64,000 nt of DNA from Caldifarciminota bacterium (lineage in GTDB: Bacteria > Hydrothermota > UBA3073 > JACQXS01 > JAGMCI01). The stretch's first letter is position 1, and each line of letters starts with the position of its first letter. The translations under genes and the position numbers were made by a program. Shown here piece after piece: positions 56,146 to 63,419 of this stretch. The notes under the pieces are model-generated. The model was not told where the DNA came from. It was given only the letters and a program-made list of their open reading frames with translations, and did no database searches. The stretch lies in the NCBI GenBank assembly GCA_023129325.1, contig JAGMCI010000011.1, positions 62,001-126,000 of the forward strand, in the 5' to 3' direction.

Positions 56146-57246
56146 ATGAATAAGCAACAATTGTGGATACTGGGAGTTATTATTGGCATTTTGAACATTA
56201 GCATTACCCAGCTGAAAGCAGCAAGCACTACCGACTCAGTAGTTGCTACTATCCGTGTTGGAAAACAACCAAGTGCTTTGATTCGACACTTGACGGGTAA
56301 AAAGATTTATTGTGCTAATTACGGAAGTGATAATATTACTATCATTAGTGAGAACAAAGATGCAGTGAATGGCCGTATCGCTGTTGGAAATAAACCTTTA
56401 GCTTTAGTTTGGAACTCATGGGATAATAAAATTTACTGTGCTAATCGGGGAAGTAATAATGTCACAATAATCAACAGCGCTATAAACTTAGTAATCGCTA
56501 CTGTTCGTGTTGGTAATCGTCCTTATGCTTTGACATGGAATACTTGGAACAACAAAGTTTACTGTGCTAATAGAGGAAGCGATAATATTACAGTAATTGA
56601 TGGAGCTACAAATAAAGTAATTGCTACTATTTCCACTGGTGACGAGCCTTATGCTTTAACACAGAACTTAAAAAATGATAAAATTTATTGTGCTAATTGT
56701 GGGAGTAATAATGTTACGGTAATCAGTGGAGCTACAAATAGAATAATTGCTACTGTTCATGTTGGAGAGTATCCTTGTGCCTTGGTTTGGAATTCAGAAA
56801 ATAACAAGGTTTATTGCGTAAATTATGGGAGTAATAATGTTACAGTAATTGATGGCGTTAGAAACAAAGTGATTGCTACTGTTCCTGTCGGTGACCATCC
56901 TCGAGCTCTTGCATGGAACTTAACAGATAATAAAATTTACTGTGCAAATTATGGAAGCAATGATGTTACAGTGATTAATGGATTTACAAACTCTGTAATC
57001 ACGACTATTCGTGTTGGGAGCCGTCCTCGGACTCTTCTCTGGAACTCAACGGATGACAAGATTTACTGTGCAAATTATGGGAGTAATAATGTTACAGTAA
57101 TTGATGGAGCCACAAATTCAGTGATTACTGCTATTCCAGTTGGTAGTCGCCCTCGTGCTCTCGTGTGGAATATAAACGATGATAAAATCTATTGTGTAAA
57201 CTCCAGTAGCTATGATATTACAGTGATTAGAAGCAAAAGCCACTGA
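56146..57246 (+). CDS. Secreted YVTN-type beta-propeller protein
   Basis: A 366-residue protein with a signal peptide (LWILGVIIGILNISI, ending near LKAAS) followed by about eight repeats of 42 residues with the pattern TVRVGNRPYALTWN and NKVYCANRGSDNITVIDG. This is a YVTN/NHL propeller, as in S-layer and surface-binding proteins. Each repeat carries a Cys in YCAN, unusual for YVTN repeats. The repeats are so alike that the gene probably expanded recently. AAGGTAG precedes the ATG weakly. Confidence 0.87.
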   Translation: MNKQQLWILGVIIGILNISITQLKAASTTDSVVATIRVGKQPSALIRHLTGKKIYCANYGSDNITIISENKDAVNGRIAVGNKPLALVWNSWDNKIYCANRGSNNVTIINSAINLVIATVRVGNRPYALTWNTWNNKVYCANRGSDNITVIDGATNKVIATISTGDEPYALTQNLKNDKIYCANCGSNNVTVISGATNRIIATVHVGEYPCALVWNSENNKVYCVNYGSNNVTVIDGVRNKVIATVPVGDHPRALAWNLTDNKIYCANYGSNDVTVINGFTNSVITTIRVGSRPRTLLWNSTDDKIYCANYGSNNVTVIDGATNSVITAIPVGSRPRALVWNINDDKIYCVNSSSYDITVIRSKSH

Positions 57247-57752
57247 TTTCAGTAACACAGATTGCACCGATTTTCAAGGATTACACAGATTAGTTAACCC
57301 GTGCAATTTGTGGTTTTATTTTAACTTGCGTGTCAGGTATAATACCCACTCGCTTTTTGAGTCAAATGGGCGCCTATCAGAATCGCCAAATCTATCAATG
57401 ACTTTAAAACCAGTAAGTTTGAGTAATAGCTCAATCTCAGATGGATGAGTATAGCGAACTTTGCTTGTATTAAATCTGCGTTTTATAGGCATCCTGATTT
57501 ATTGGGACTTAATATGAAGTACAACGACTGTGTCGTTGCCTGTCTCGCCGAGCCAATGCGGGCGAGTCAAGGCGGGCATGCAAAAACACCGTTTTTGCAC
57601 TCCAAAACGGGCAGAGTAAACTCTGCTACTACATTATTTAACCAATTACCATTCACCATTTAACCAAAGGTCTGTGTAAATCAGCGTCTATCCGTTAGCC
57701 AACGGATAAATCTGTGTAATCTGTGGCTATTTTTGATATCTGTATTCTTCCC
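57247..57752. other. Intergenic region with gene remnant and dense hairpins
   Basis: Of about 500 bases, 57316-57492 is a methyltransferase fragment on the minus strand. 57520-57640 is a tight series of inverted repeats: CAACGACTGTGTCGTTG, a GCCTGTCTCGCC...AAGGCGGGC element, GCAAAAACACCGTTTTTGC and a GCAGAGTAAACTCTGC palindrome. Family J copies flank both ends (57253-57320, 57663-57735). An intact gene is not seen. Confidence 0.6.
57316..57492 (-). pseudogene. C-terminal fragment of a SAM-dependent methyltransferase
   Basis: A 58-codon frame: NTSKVRYTHPSEIELLLKLT, GFKVIDRFGDSDRRPFDSKS and EWVLYLTRKLK match the C-terminal strand-helix-strand of class I methyltransferases (THPSEI/E and FG-DFDRRPF blocks). 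The SAM-binding half is missing; repeat hairpins take its place upstream. Confidence 0.6.
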
Positions 57753-58277
57753 TTATCTTCTCCATGCTCTTGATTGCCATTTTCTGGCTTCTTGCTTCAG
57801 TCGCTTAAGCTCGAGTTCCCAGGGCTCTCTTTCTACAAATTTGGACTCGTAAGATGTTATTTTATCTACTCTGCGTTTGTGTCTATTGCCTTCAAAATTA
57901 GCTTTTAGCCAGGTTTCAATAATCTTTTTACCTAATTCTTCATTCACAAACTCAGCACTTAAAACAAGAATATTAGCATCATTATGTCTTCTGGCATATT
58001 CGGCAAGTTTTTCATTTATACATAGAGCTGCCCTTACTCCTTTTACTTTATTAGCTGTAATTGACATACCGAGCCCTGTATTGCATATAAGAAGTCCAAA
58101 ATCAAAATTCCCTTTTGCTACCTCTTCTGCGACCTTAAAACCAAAGTCTGGATAATCGCAGGACTTTTTACCCTTTGTTCCAAAGTCTTTAACCTCTATC
58201 TTTTTGGAGGTCAAAAATTTATTCAATTTACTCTTAAGCTCCACTCCCCTGTGGTCACTACCAATTGCAATCTTCAT
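57753..58277 (-). CDS. rpiB: RpiB, ribose-5-phosphate isomerase B
   Basis: Interconverts ribose 5-phosphate and ribulose 5-phosphate. IAIGSDHRGVELKSKL (phosphate-binding start), CDYPDFGFKVAEEVA, GLLICNTGLGMSITANK with the catalytic Cys, and RRHNDANILVLSAEF are clear. A 30-residue basic C-terminal extension (VDKITSYESKFVEREPWELE) goes slightly beyond the usual 140-150 residues. The start at 58277 has AAGGAGG seven bases upstream; an in-frame ATG 27 bases earlier does not. Confidence 0.95.
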   Translation of the reverse strand: MKIAIGSDHRGVELKSKLNKFLTSKKIEVKDFGTKGKKSCDYPDFGFKVAEEVAKGNFDFGLLICNTGLGMSITANKVKGVRAALCINEKLAEYARRHNDANILVLSAEFVNEELGKKIIETWLKANFEGNRHKRRVDKITSYESKFVEREPWELELKRLKQEARKWQSRAWRR

Positions 58278-58331
58278 TTTTCCTCCTTGCCAAAGATATA
58301 TCATAGTGTTCCAATTTTGTCAATAATTTTC

Positions 58332-58360
58332 TTGACAAGAGTATATTTCTTTTGTAAAAT
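58332..58360 (+). promoter_or_regulatory. Sigma-70 promoter of accD (leaderless)
   Basis: TTGACA (58332-58337), 17 bases, TAAAAT (58355-58360), six bases, ATG at 58367. Confidence 0.78.
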
Positions 58361-58366
58361 AAAAAT

Positions 58367-59224
58367 ATGTGGTTTAAGAAAAAACGTGGCTTAAAACCCA
58401 CTCCAAGGCGTGAAGTTCCTGACGGACTTTGGTTAAAATGCAAGGAGTGCGGTGAAATCCTTTATCGGAAGGAACTTGAAAAAAATTTCTGGGTGTGTGA
58501 AAAATGTGGGTATCATTTTAAAATGCCTGCCAAGAAATACATTGAGATATTGACTGATAGCTTTGTTGAAAAGGAAAACTCAATAGAAACAACTAATCCA
58601 TTAGAATTTAAAGGTTATTCTGAGAAATTAACTGCTGATTTTGAAAAGACAGGCTTAAAAGAAGCAATTGTTGTAGGAGAAGCTAAAATCGGTAGCCATC
58701 GTGTAGCCCTTGGAGTAATGGATTTCAGGTTTGTAGGTGGCTCACTGGGCTCTGTCGTGGGAGAGAAAGTGAAGCGATTAATTAAGTTAGCCCTGAGTAA
58801 AAAAATACCTCTTATAATCGTAGGTGCCTCTGGTGGGGCAAGAATGCAAGAGGGCATCTTGTCTCTTATGCAGATGGCAAAAACAGCCAGTGCGCTTGCT
58901 GAACTTTCTAATGCCCATATACCTTACATAAGCATACTTACAAATCCAACAACTGCTGGAGTGATGGCATCTTATGCCTCGTTAGGTGATATAGTAATGG
59001 CTGAACCAAAAGCATTAATTGGGTTTGCAGGACCAAGAGTAATTGAACAAACAATAAAACAGGAACTACCTGAAGGATTTCAGAAGTCAGAATTTTTACT
59101 TGAACATGGATTACTTGATATCGTTGTTCCAAGACATAAATTAAAGACTACATTGATGAAAACATTGGATTTCTTTTCCCGATGTAAATCGGGATGTGCC
59201 TCTGGCACAAAAAACCACAGATGA
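58367..59224 (+). CDS. accD: AccD, acetyl-CoA carboxylase carboxyltransferase beta subunit
   Basis: Transfers the carboxyl group from biotin to acetyl-CoA together with AccA. An N-terminal zinc finger (CKECG, CEKCG; residues 25-47) and the crotonase-like core (VALGVMDFRFVGGSLGSVVG, IIVGASGGARMQEG, TNPTTAGVMASYASLGD, IGFAGPRVIEQT) are complete. The last residues after TLMKTLDFF (SRCKSGCASGTKNHR) are encoded by a CCCGATGTAAATCGGG hairpin and family J remnant and are not native. No ribosome binding site; the promoter makes it leaderless. Confidence 0.95.
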   Translation: MWFKKKRGLKPTPRREVPDGLWLKCKECGEILYRKELEKNFWVCEKCGYHFKMPAKKYIEILTDSFVEKENSIETTNPLEFKGYSEKLTADFEKTGLKEAIVVGEAKIGSHRVALGVMDFRFVGGSLGSVVGEKVKRLIKLALSKKIPLIIVGASGGARMQEGILSLMQMAKTASALAELSNAHIPYISILTNPTTAGVMASYASLGDIVMAEPKALIGFAGPRVIEQTIKQELPEGFQKSEFLLEHGLLDIVVPRHKLKTTLMKTLDFFSRCKSGCASGTKNHR

Positions 59225-59250
59225 TACAGATGGAACAGAATACAGAAACC

Positions 59251-59276
59251 ATCCCGCACATAATTATGTGCGGGAT
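59251..59276. repeat. Perfect 26-base palindrome (family E)
   Basis: ATCCCGCACATAA joined to TTATGTGCGGGAT without a loop, between accD and the TPR gene. It may serve as accD terminator. Confidence 0.7.
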
Positions 59277-59335
59277 TCTCAATGTTCTAATCCCTGACTG
59301 CGTTAAGGAAAGAACATTGGAAAAGGAGGTGTGAA

Positions 59336-60364
59336 ATGAAGAAGTGTTTTTGGGGTAAGGGAGTTTTTGGCTTGGGGCTGATGAGCTTCGGGCTCATATT
59401 ACTTACTGGCTGCGTAAGTAAATATATGACGGCTGGTAAAGTATATGTGCAACAACAAGAGTATAAGAAAGCCGAAGAGCAATTTAAGCTCCAGCTTCAG
59501 GAATATCCAAATGACCCTGATGCCTTGTGGTGGCTTGGGACAGTTTATACTTATGAAAAAGAGTACGAGGAAGCTTGTAAATGCTTTGCTAAAGTAGTTG
59601 AAATAACCCCAGAAAAGGAAGAGTTGGAAAAGGAGAAATACTTTTTATGGTCAGTATACTATAATGCAGGGCTTTACCATCAGCGTGATGAAAAGTGGGA
59701 ATTGGCATGTGAAAGATTTAAAGGAGCAATTGAGTTTGAACCTGATTCTGCTATTACATATGTAAACCTTGCTTGGGTTTACTCAAATCTCGGGCAAGAA
59801 GATACTATGGTTTTATATTATAAAAAGGCACTTGAACTTGGACCTGAGAACATAGAAGTATATAGGAATTTAGGAATTCATTATATGAAGGATAAAAAAT
59901 ATGATGAAGCTATAGGTTATTTAAAACAAGGTTTAACTGTGGACTCAGTGGATGCCGACCTTTTGTATCGGCTTGGTGTCTGTTATTATAATAAGAAAGA
60001 TTATTCAAATGCCAAAAAATCTTTTGAACTCACAATTAAGGCTGATTCTACATTAGAAGATGCTTACTTTAATCTGGGTGCCGTTTTGATAAAAGAAAAA
60101 GAACACGAAAAAGCTGTAGAAGTCCTTAGCAAAGCAGTTGAATTAAAACCAGATGATGTGGAAGCTCTTTTTCATTTAGGAGGTGCTTATCTTGAGCTTA
60201 AGAAGTATGATAAAGCAGTTGATATTTATACGAACATCATTGAACTTGATTCTACCAATGTGGATGCTTACAGCGGAAGAGCTCATGCTTACTGGAAACT
60301 CGGGGCAAAAAAGAAATCAGAGACTGATTTGAAAAAGGAAAAAAAACTCAGAAAACAGAAATAG
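59336..60364 (+). CDS. TPR-repeat lipoprotein
   Basis: A 342-residue predicted lipoprotein: hydrophobic signal with LLTGC (Cys 26), then eight or nine TPRs (for example DALWWLGTVYTYEKEYEEA, AYFNLGAVLIKEKEHEKAV). It resembles the protein at 439-1611 in build and may be a lineage-specific paralogue. AAAGGAGGTGTGAA gives a strong start. A scaffold at the periplasmic side of the outer membrane is likely. Confidence 0.87.
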   Translation: MKKCFWGKGVFGLGLMSFGLILLTGCVSKYMTAGKVYVQQQEYKKAEEQFKLQLQEYPNDPDALWWLGTVYTYEKEYEEACKCFAKVVEITPEKEELEKEKYFLWSVYYNAGLYHQRDEKWELACERFKGAIEFEPDSAITYVNLAWVYSNLGQEDTMVLYYKKALELGPENIEVYRNLGIHYMKDKKYDEAIGYLKQGLTVDSVDADLLYRLGVCYYNKKDYSNAKKSFELTIKADSTLEDAYFNLGAVLIKEKEHEKAVEVLSKAVELKPDDVEALFHLGGAYLELKKYDKAVDIYTNIIELDSTNVDAYSGRAHAYWKLGAKKKSETDLKKEKKLRKQK

Positions 60365-60391
60365 AACCTAAAAGTTATAAAAAGTCATAAA

Positions 60392-60412
60392 GTTTAGATT
60401 ATCCCCGATAAT
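60392..60412. terminator. Hairpin after the TPR lipoprotein gene
   Basis: AGATTATC-CCC-GATAATCT is a perfect 8-base stem about 30 bases after the stop; no T run follows. Confidence 0.35.
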
Positions 60413-60437
60413 CTCAAATAATACATTAGCCATAGAT

Positions 60438-60542
60438 TTTGATACCAAATATCACCAATTATTTTTCAAGTATGGTGTTAAAAACTTTTCATCTGGTGTT
60501 TATTTTGGCAGGACTGAACATAGGGGCAAAGCCCATTATTGA
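60438..60542 (+). pseudogene. Possible remnant of a secreted-protein sorting tail
   Basis: A start-less frame reads KYGVKNFSSGVYFGRTE and then stops. SSGVYF resembles the SGIYFYR end of the FlgD/Por tails at 22656 and 39635. Short and uncertain. Confidence 0.25.
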
Positions 60543-60591
60543 AATAAGGAATTACTTGACAAATTTGAGCTTATGGATTAAGTTTGTATAG

Positions 60592-61776
60592 ATGGAAATA
60601 TTAAAAAAGATTGAAGGCATTACCACTTCTCATAATGTTAAAGTCTATACAGTGGGTGGGCCAGTGCGTGATTATTTGTTAGGTAATTCATTAGTTGACA
60701 AAAACATAGATATCACAGTTGAAGGAGATGGCATTGCTTTTGGAAAATTGCTTCAAAAGGAAATGGGGGGAAAATTAAATACACATCTGGATTTTGGCAC
60801 TTGTTCTTTAATCCTTCCAAATGCAACAATTGATATTGCAAGCTGCAGGAAAGAAAAATATGCTCGCCCAGCAAAACTGCCCGAAGTAGAAAAAACTACT
60901 CTCCTTGAAGACCTTAAACGAAGAGACTTTACAATAAATGCAATGGCAATAGAAATGTCAAAAATTAAAAATCAAAAATCAAATATTATAGACCCATTTG
61001 GTGGAATGAGTGATTTAAAAAATGGGTTAATAAGAGTACTTCATCCTAAAAGTTTCATTGATGACCCAACAAGAATATTCAGGGCTTTAAGATTTGCTGG
61101 CAAGTTTGACTTTAGACTTGAATCTGAGACTGATATTTTAGCTAAAAAAGCTATAAAAGCTGGACTTGTAGAAAAGCTTTCTCCTAAAAGGATACGAAGG
61201 GAAACTATTTTAATCCTTGAAGAACAAAAGAGAGAAAGAATAATAAGACTTTCAGACAAATTTGGACTCCTCAAAATTCTTAAACTCAAGCTTCCTGAAC
61301 CTGGGCTATTTAAGAAATTAGAAGCAACCACTTACCCCTCTTTGGCAAATAAATGGTTTGTCTATTTACTTGGAATTCTTGACCTTGAAAATCCATCTCC
61401 ATTTCTTTCTTTTACCAATAAAGAGCTTCAAAAAATAAAACATACAAATACAATCTTAAAAAATTTGCACCCCCTAAAAAATGCCAAAAAGCCAAGTGAG
61501 ATATACAACCTCCTTAAAGAAGCTGGTGATGAAGAACTCTTATTCATAATGTTAGTTGTCTCTCAAGTGAAATCAAGAATTATAAAATTTTTACAAGTGT
61601 ATAAGAAAGTTAAATTAAAAATTAATGGAAAAGATTTGATAAAATTAGGGATAAAAGAGGGTCCCTTATATAAGGAGCTCCTTTCTGCTACTTTATATGC
61701 CAAACTTGATGGTATGGTTCGCACTAAAAAAGAGGAACTTGAGTTTGCAAAAAAATACAGCAAGGACAATTCATGA
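60592..61776 (+). CDS. cca: tRNA nucleotidyltransferase / poly(A) polymerase family protein
   Basis: A 394-residue class II nucleotidyltransferase that adds CCA to tRNA 3' ends or poly(A) to RNA. YTVGGPVRDYLLGNSL, then NIDITVEGDGIAFG (catalytic Asp pair), RRDFTINAMAIEM, IDPFGGMSDLKNGLIRVLHP and DPTRIFRALRFAGKF are the canonical motifs. The C-terminal helical part is about 200 residues. CCA-adding, A-adding and polymerase types cannot be told apart by eye. The ATG at 60592 is the first in frame. Confidence 0.9.
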   Translation: MEILKKIEGITTSHNVKVYTVGGPVRDYLLGNSLVDKNIDITVEGDGIAFGKLLQKEMGGKLNTHLDFGTCSLILPNATIDIASCRKEKYARPAKLPEVEKTTLLEDLKRRDFTINAMAIEMSKIKNQKSNIIDPFGGMSDLKNGLIRVLHPKSFIDDPTRIFRALRFAGKFDFRLESETDILAKKAIKAGLVEKLSPKRIRRETILILEEQKRERIIRLSDKFGLLKILKLKLPEPGLFKKLEATTYPSLANKWFVYLLGILDLENPSPFLSFTNKELQKIKHTNTILKNLHPLKNAKKPSEIYNLLKEAGDEELLFIMLVVSQVKSRIIKFLQVYKKVKLKINGKDLIKLGIKEGPLYKELLSATLYAKLDGMVRTKKEELEFAKKYSKDNS

Positions 61777-61789
61777 ATTATTTCTAATA

Positions 61790-62335
61790 ATGGAGTTAGA
61801 GCGAAATATTAGGTCGTTTGGAAAAGTAATTGGCTTATCTATTATAACTCTGGGGATATACTTCTGGGTCTATCTTTTCAAAACACTAATTGAAATGGAA
61901 AGTGCCTTCACATTTACTTATCAAGAGATAGCTCCAAAAAAAGTTAGAGTGCTCTTAATTGTATACCTTGTGATTACAGGAACATTAGCTATTATTGGTT
62001 TTGGTGTGGGGCTTAAGAATTCCTTAGAGACTCTATATTATTCAGATGCTCTATCAGATTTTTATACTTGGAAGATAATTAGTAATTTTATTTCCATGTT
62101 GGTAACTGTTGCATTTTGGGTTCCATTTGTAAAGCTAATTGAAGTCTGTCAGACCAAAAGAAAAATAACTCCTTTGGATAAGGGGATTATGTGGATACTG
62201 CTTACGGTAATTGTAGTTTTGCCTTTCGCTTCTATTGTTGGCACAAAAGCTTTAATGTTGCTAAATCTACCTGTTTCTTTAATTTTTCTTTACATGATAG
62301 TAAAACAGGTAAATAGAATCTGGAAAAGTGCATAA
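61790..62335 (+). CDS. Membrane protein, DUF4234-like
   Basis: A 181-residue protein with four or five membrane helices. The first segment (VIGLSIITLGIYFWVYLFKT) has the TLGIY/F-W-Y pattern of DUF4234 proteins. Function unknown. I start at 61790 because earlier codons lie inside the preceding gene. It ends just before the LptE-like gene. Confidence 0.7.
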   Translation: MELERNIRSFGKVIGLSIITLGIYFWVYLFKTLIEMESAFTFTYQEIAPKKVRVLLIVYLVITGTLAIIGFGVGLKNSLETLYYSDALSDFYTWKIISNFISMLVTVAFWVPFVKLIEVCQTKRKITPLDKGIMWILLTVIVVLPFASIVGTKALMLLNLPVSLIFLYMIVKQVNRIWKSA

Positions 62336-62341
62336 TTAATT

Positions 62342-62824
62342 ATGGTACTATTGCGAAAAATTTGTGCCCCTGTGCTCTTGTGCTCTTGTGCTCTGGGGTG
62401 CACTTATAATTTTTCTGGCTTTACAAAAAGCGATATAAAATCTATAGCTATCCCCGTATTTGAGAATCAAACAATTAAATATGGGATTGAAGAAATTTTA
62501 ACTCGCTTTGTAATAGATGCTTTTATCCAGGACAATAGATTAAAAGTATTGGAACGCAAATCTGCAGATTCTATCCTTTTGGGGAAGATAATAAGTTATA
62601 AGAGAGCGCCCTTTTCTTACAATGAAAATGCAGAAGTTAAGGATTATAAGATTGAGCTCGTTATAAAGCTCACTTATAAAGATAAGGAAAGGAAAACTAT
62701 ATTTGAGAAAGAACTTAATGAATGGATTTTATACTCTTCTGAAGTGACAGAAGAAGACGGAATAGAAAACCTATGCACTAAGACCTCAGCCGATATTCTA
62801 AGAGGAATCATAGAAGGTTGGTAA
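62342..62824 (+). CDS. lptE: LptE-like lipopolysaccharide-assembly lipoprotein
   Basis: LptE plugs the LptD barrel and helps place LPS in the outer membrane. A 160-residue lipoprotein: LGC (Cys 20) then TYNFSGFTKSDIKSIAIPVF, IEEILTRFVIDAFIQDNRLK and ADSILLGKIISYKRAPFSYN, the LptE family outline. The signal peptide (PVLLCSCALGC) is encoded by three tandem copies of TGTGCTCT (about 62370-62393). lptD is not in the window. It supports a diderm envelope. Confidence 0.85.
   Translation: MVLLRKICAPVLLCSCALGCTYNFSGFTKSDIKSIAIPVFENQTIKYGIEEILTRFVIDAFIQDNRLKVLERKSADSILLGKIISYKRAPFSYNENAEVKDYKIELVIKLTYKDKERKTIFEKELNEWILYSSEVTEEDGIENLCTKTSADILRGIIEGW
62370..62393. repeat. Tandem TGTGCTCT repeat in a signal peptide
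   Basis: Three 8-base units in a row encode the core of the LptE-like signal peptide; copy-number change would shift the frame. Confidence 0.7.
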
Positions 62825-62896
62825 AAATCAGTAATTGTACATTAACTCGTATTATATAATTTCTGCGGTACAAACAAAGTTTGATATATTTCGTAT

Positions 62897-63241
62897 CTAA
62901 AGACTTCTTCTTATTTCTTCAAGGGTCGTTTTTGCTTCAGGCATATACTTCAAAAGATTATTAAGTTTCTCGCAAGAATACTCATCGCAACAAGCACAGT
63001 TTTTGACATTCTTTTCCAGCCCACACTTTCTTATTTCACAAACTTTACAGTGACCAAAAAGTTTCCCCTTCTCAATCAAACAACCGTCACAATTAATGTT
63101 CTCTGGCTTCAAGTCAGTATTAAATGCCTTTGACCACATTTCGGCAACTTTCTTTCTCTTTTCATCATCGTTTTCTTGCGTTGCAATAAAAGCAGGGCAG
63201 TCAGTACAAACAAGTCCACAAATAGCAATCATTTTTTGCAT
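62897..63241 (-). CDS. DUF3795 cysteine-rich protein
   Basis: A 114-residue protein of the DUF3795 family: IAICGLVCTDCPAFIA at the start, then INCDGCLIEKGKLFGHCKVC, CGLEKNVKNCACCDEYSCEK. The many Cys pairs suggest two or more zinc or Fe-S sites. Role unknown. GGAAG lies before the ATG. A TTGACA, 17 bases, TAAACT promoter (63293-63321) lies upstream on the minus strand. Confidence 0.88.
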   Translation of the reverse strand: MQKMIAICGLVCTDCPAFIATQENDDEKRKKVAEMWSKAFNTDLKPENINCDGCLIEKGKLFGHCKVCEIRKCGLEKNVKNCACCDEYSCEKLNNLLKYMPEAKTTLEEIRRSL

Positions 63242-63292
63242 AGTTCTTACTTCCTTTCTCTATATCTGCATTGCAAATATATCTCTATTTGT

Positions 63293-63321
63293 AGTTTATT
63301 GGCTAAAAGTGATTTTGTCAA
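63293..63321 (-). promoter_or_regulatory. Sigma-70 promoter of the DUF3795 gene
   Basis: On the minus strand TTGACA (63321-63316), 17 bases, TAAACT (63298-63293). Confidence 0.6.
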
Positions 63322-63383
63322 GTTTTTAAGCACTCCAAAAATTCTACATTAGTTCGTGGATATACTTTTAAATGTAAATTTTC

Positions 63384-63412
63384 TTGCAATTTGGGAGAAG
63401 TAGTGGTATCTT
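63384..63412 (+). promoter_or_regulatory. Promoter of the amidohydrolase gene (leaderless)
   Basis: TTGCAA (63384-63389), 17 bases, TATCTT (63407-63412), seven bases, ATG at 63420. TTCTTGCAATTTGGG repeats the sequence at 52848-52861. Confidence 0.6.
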
Positions 63413-63419
63413 TAAATTA

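Noticed and set aside
60560-60590. TTGAGC with TATAGA as promoter of the tRNA nucleotidyltransferase gene
   Set aside because: The -10 box would overlap the ATG itself, so transcription would begin after the start codon.
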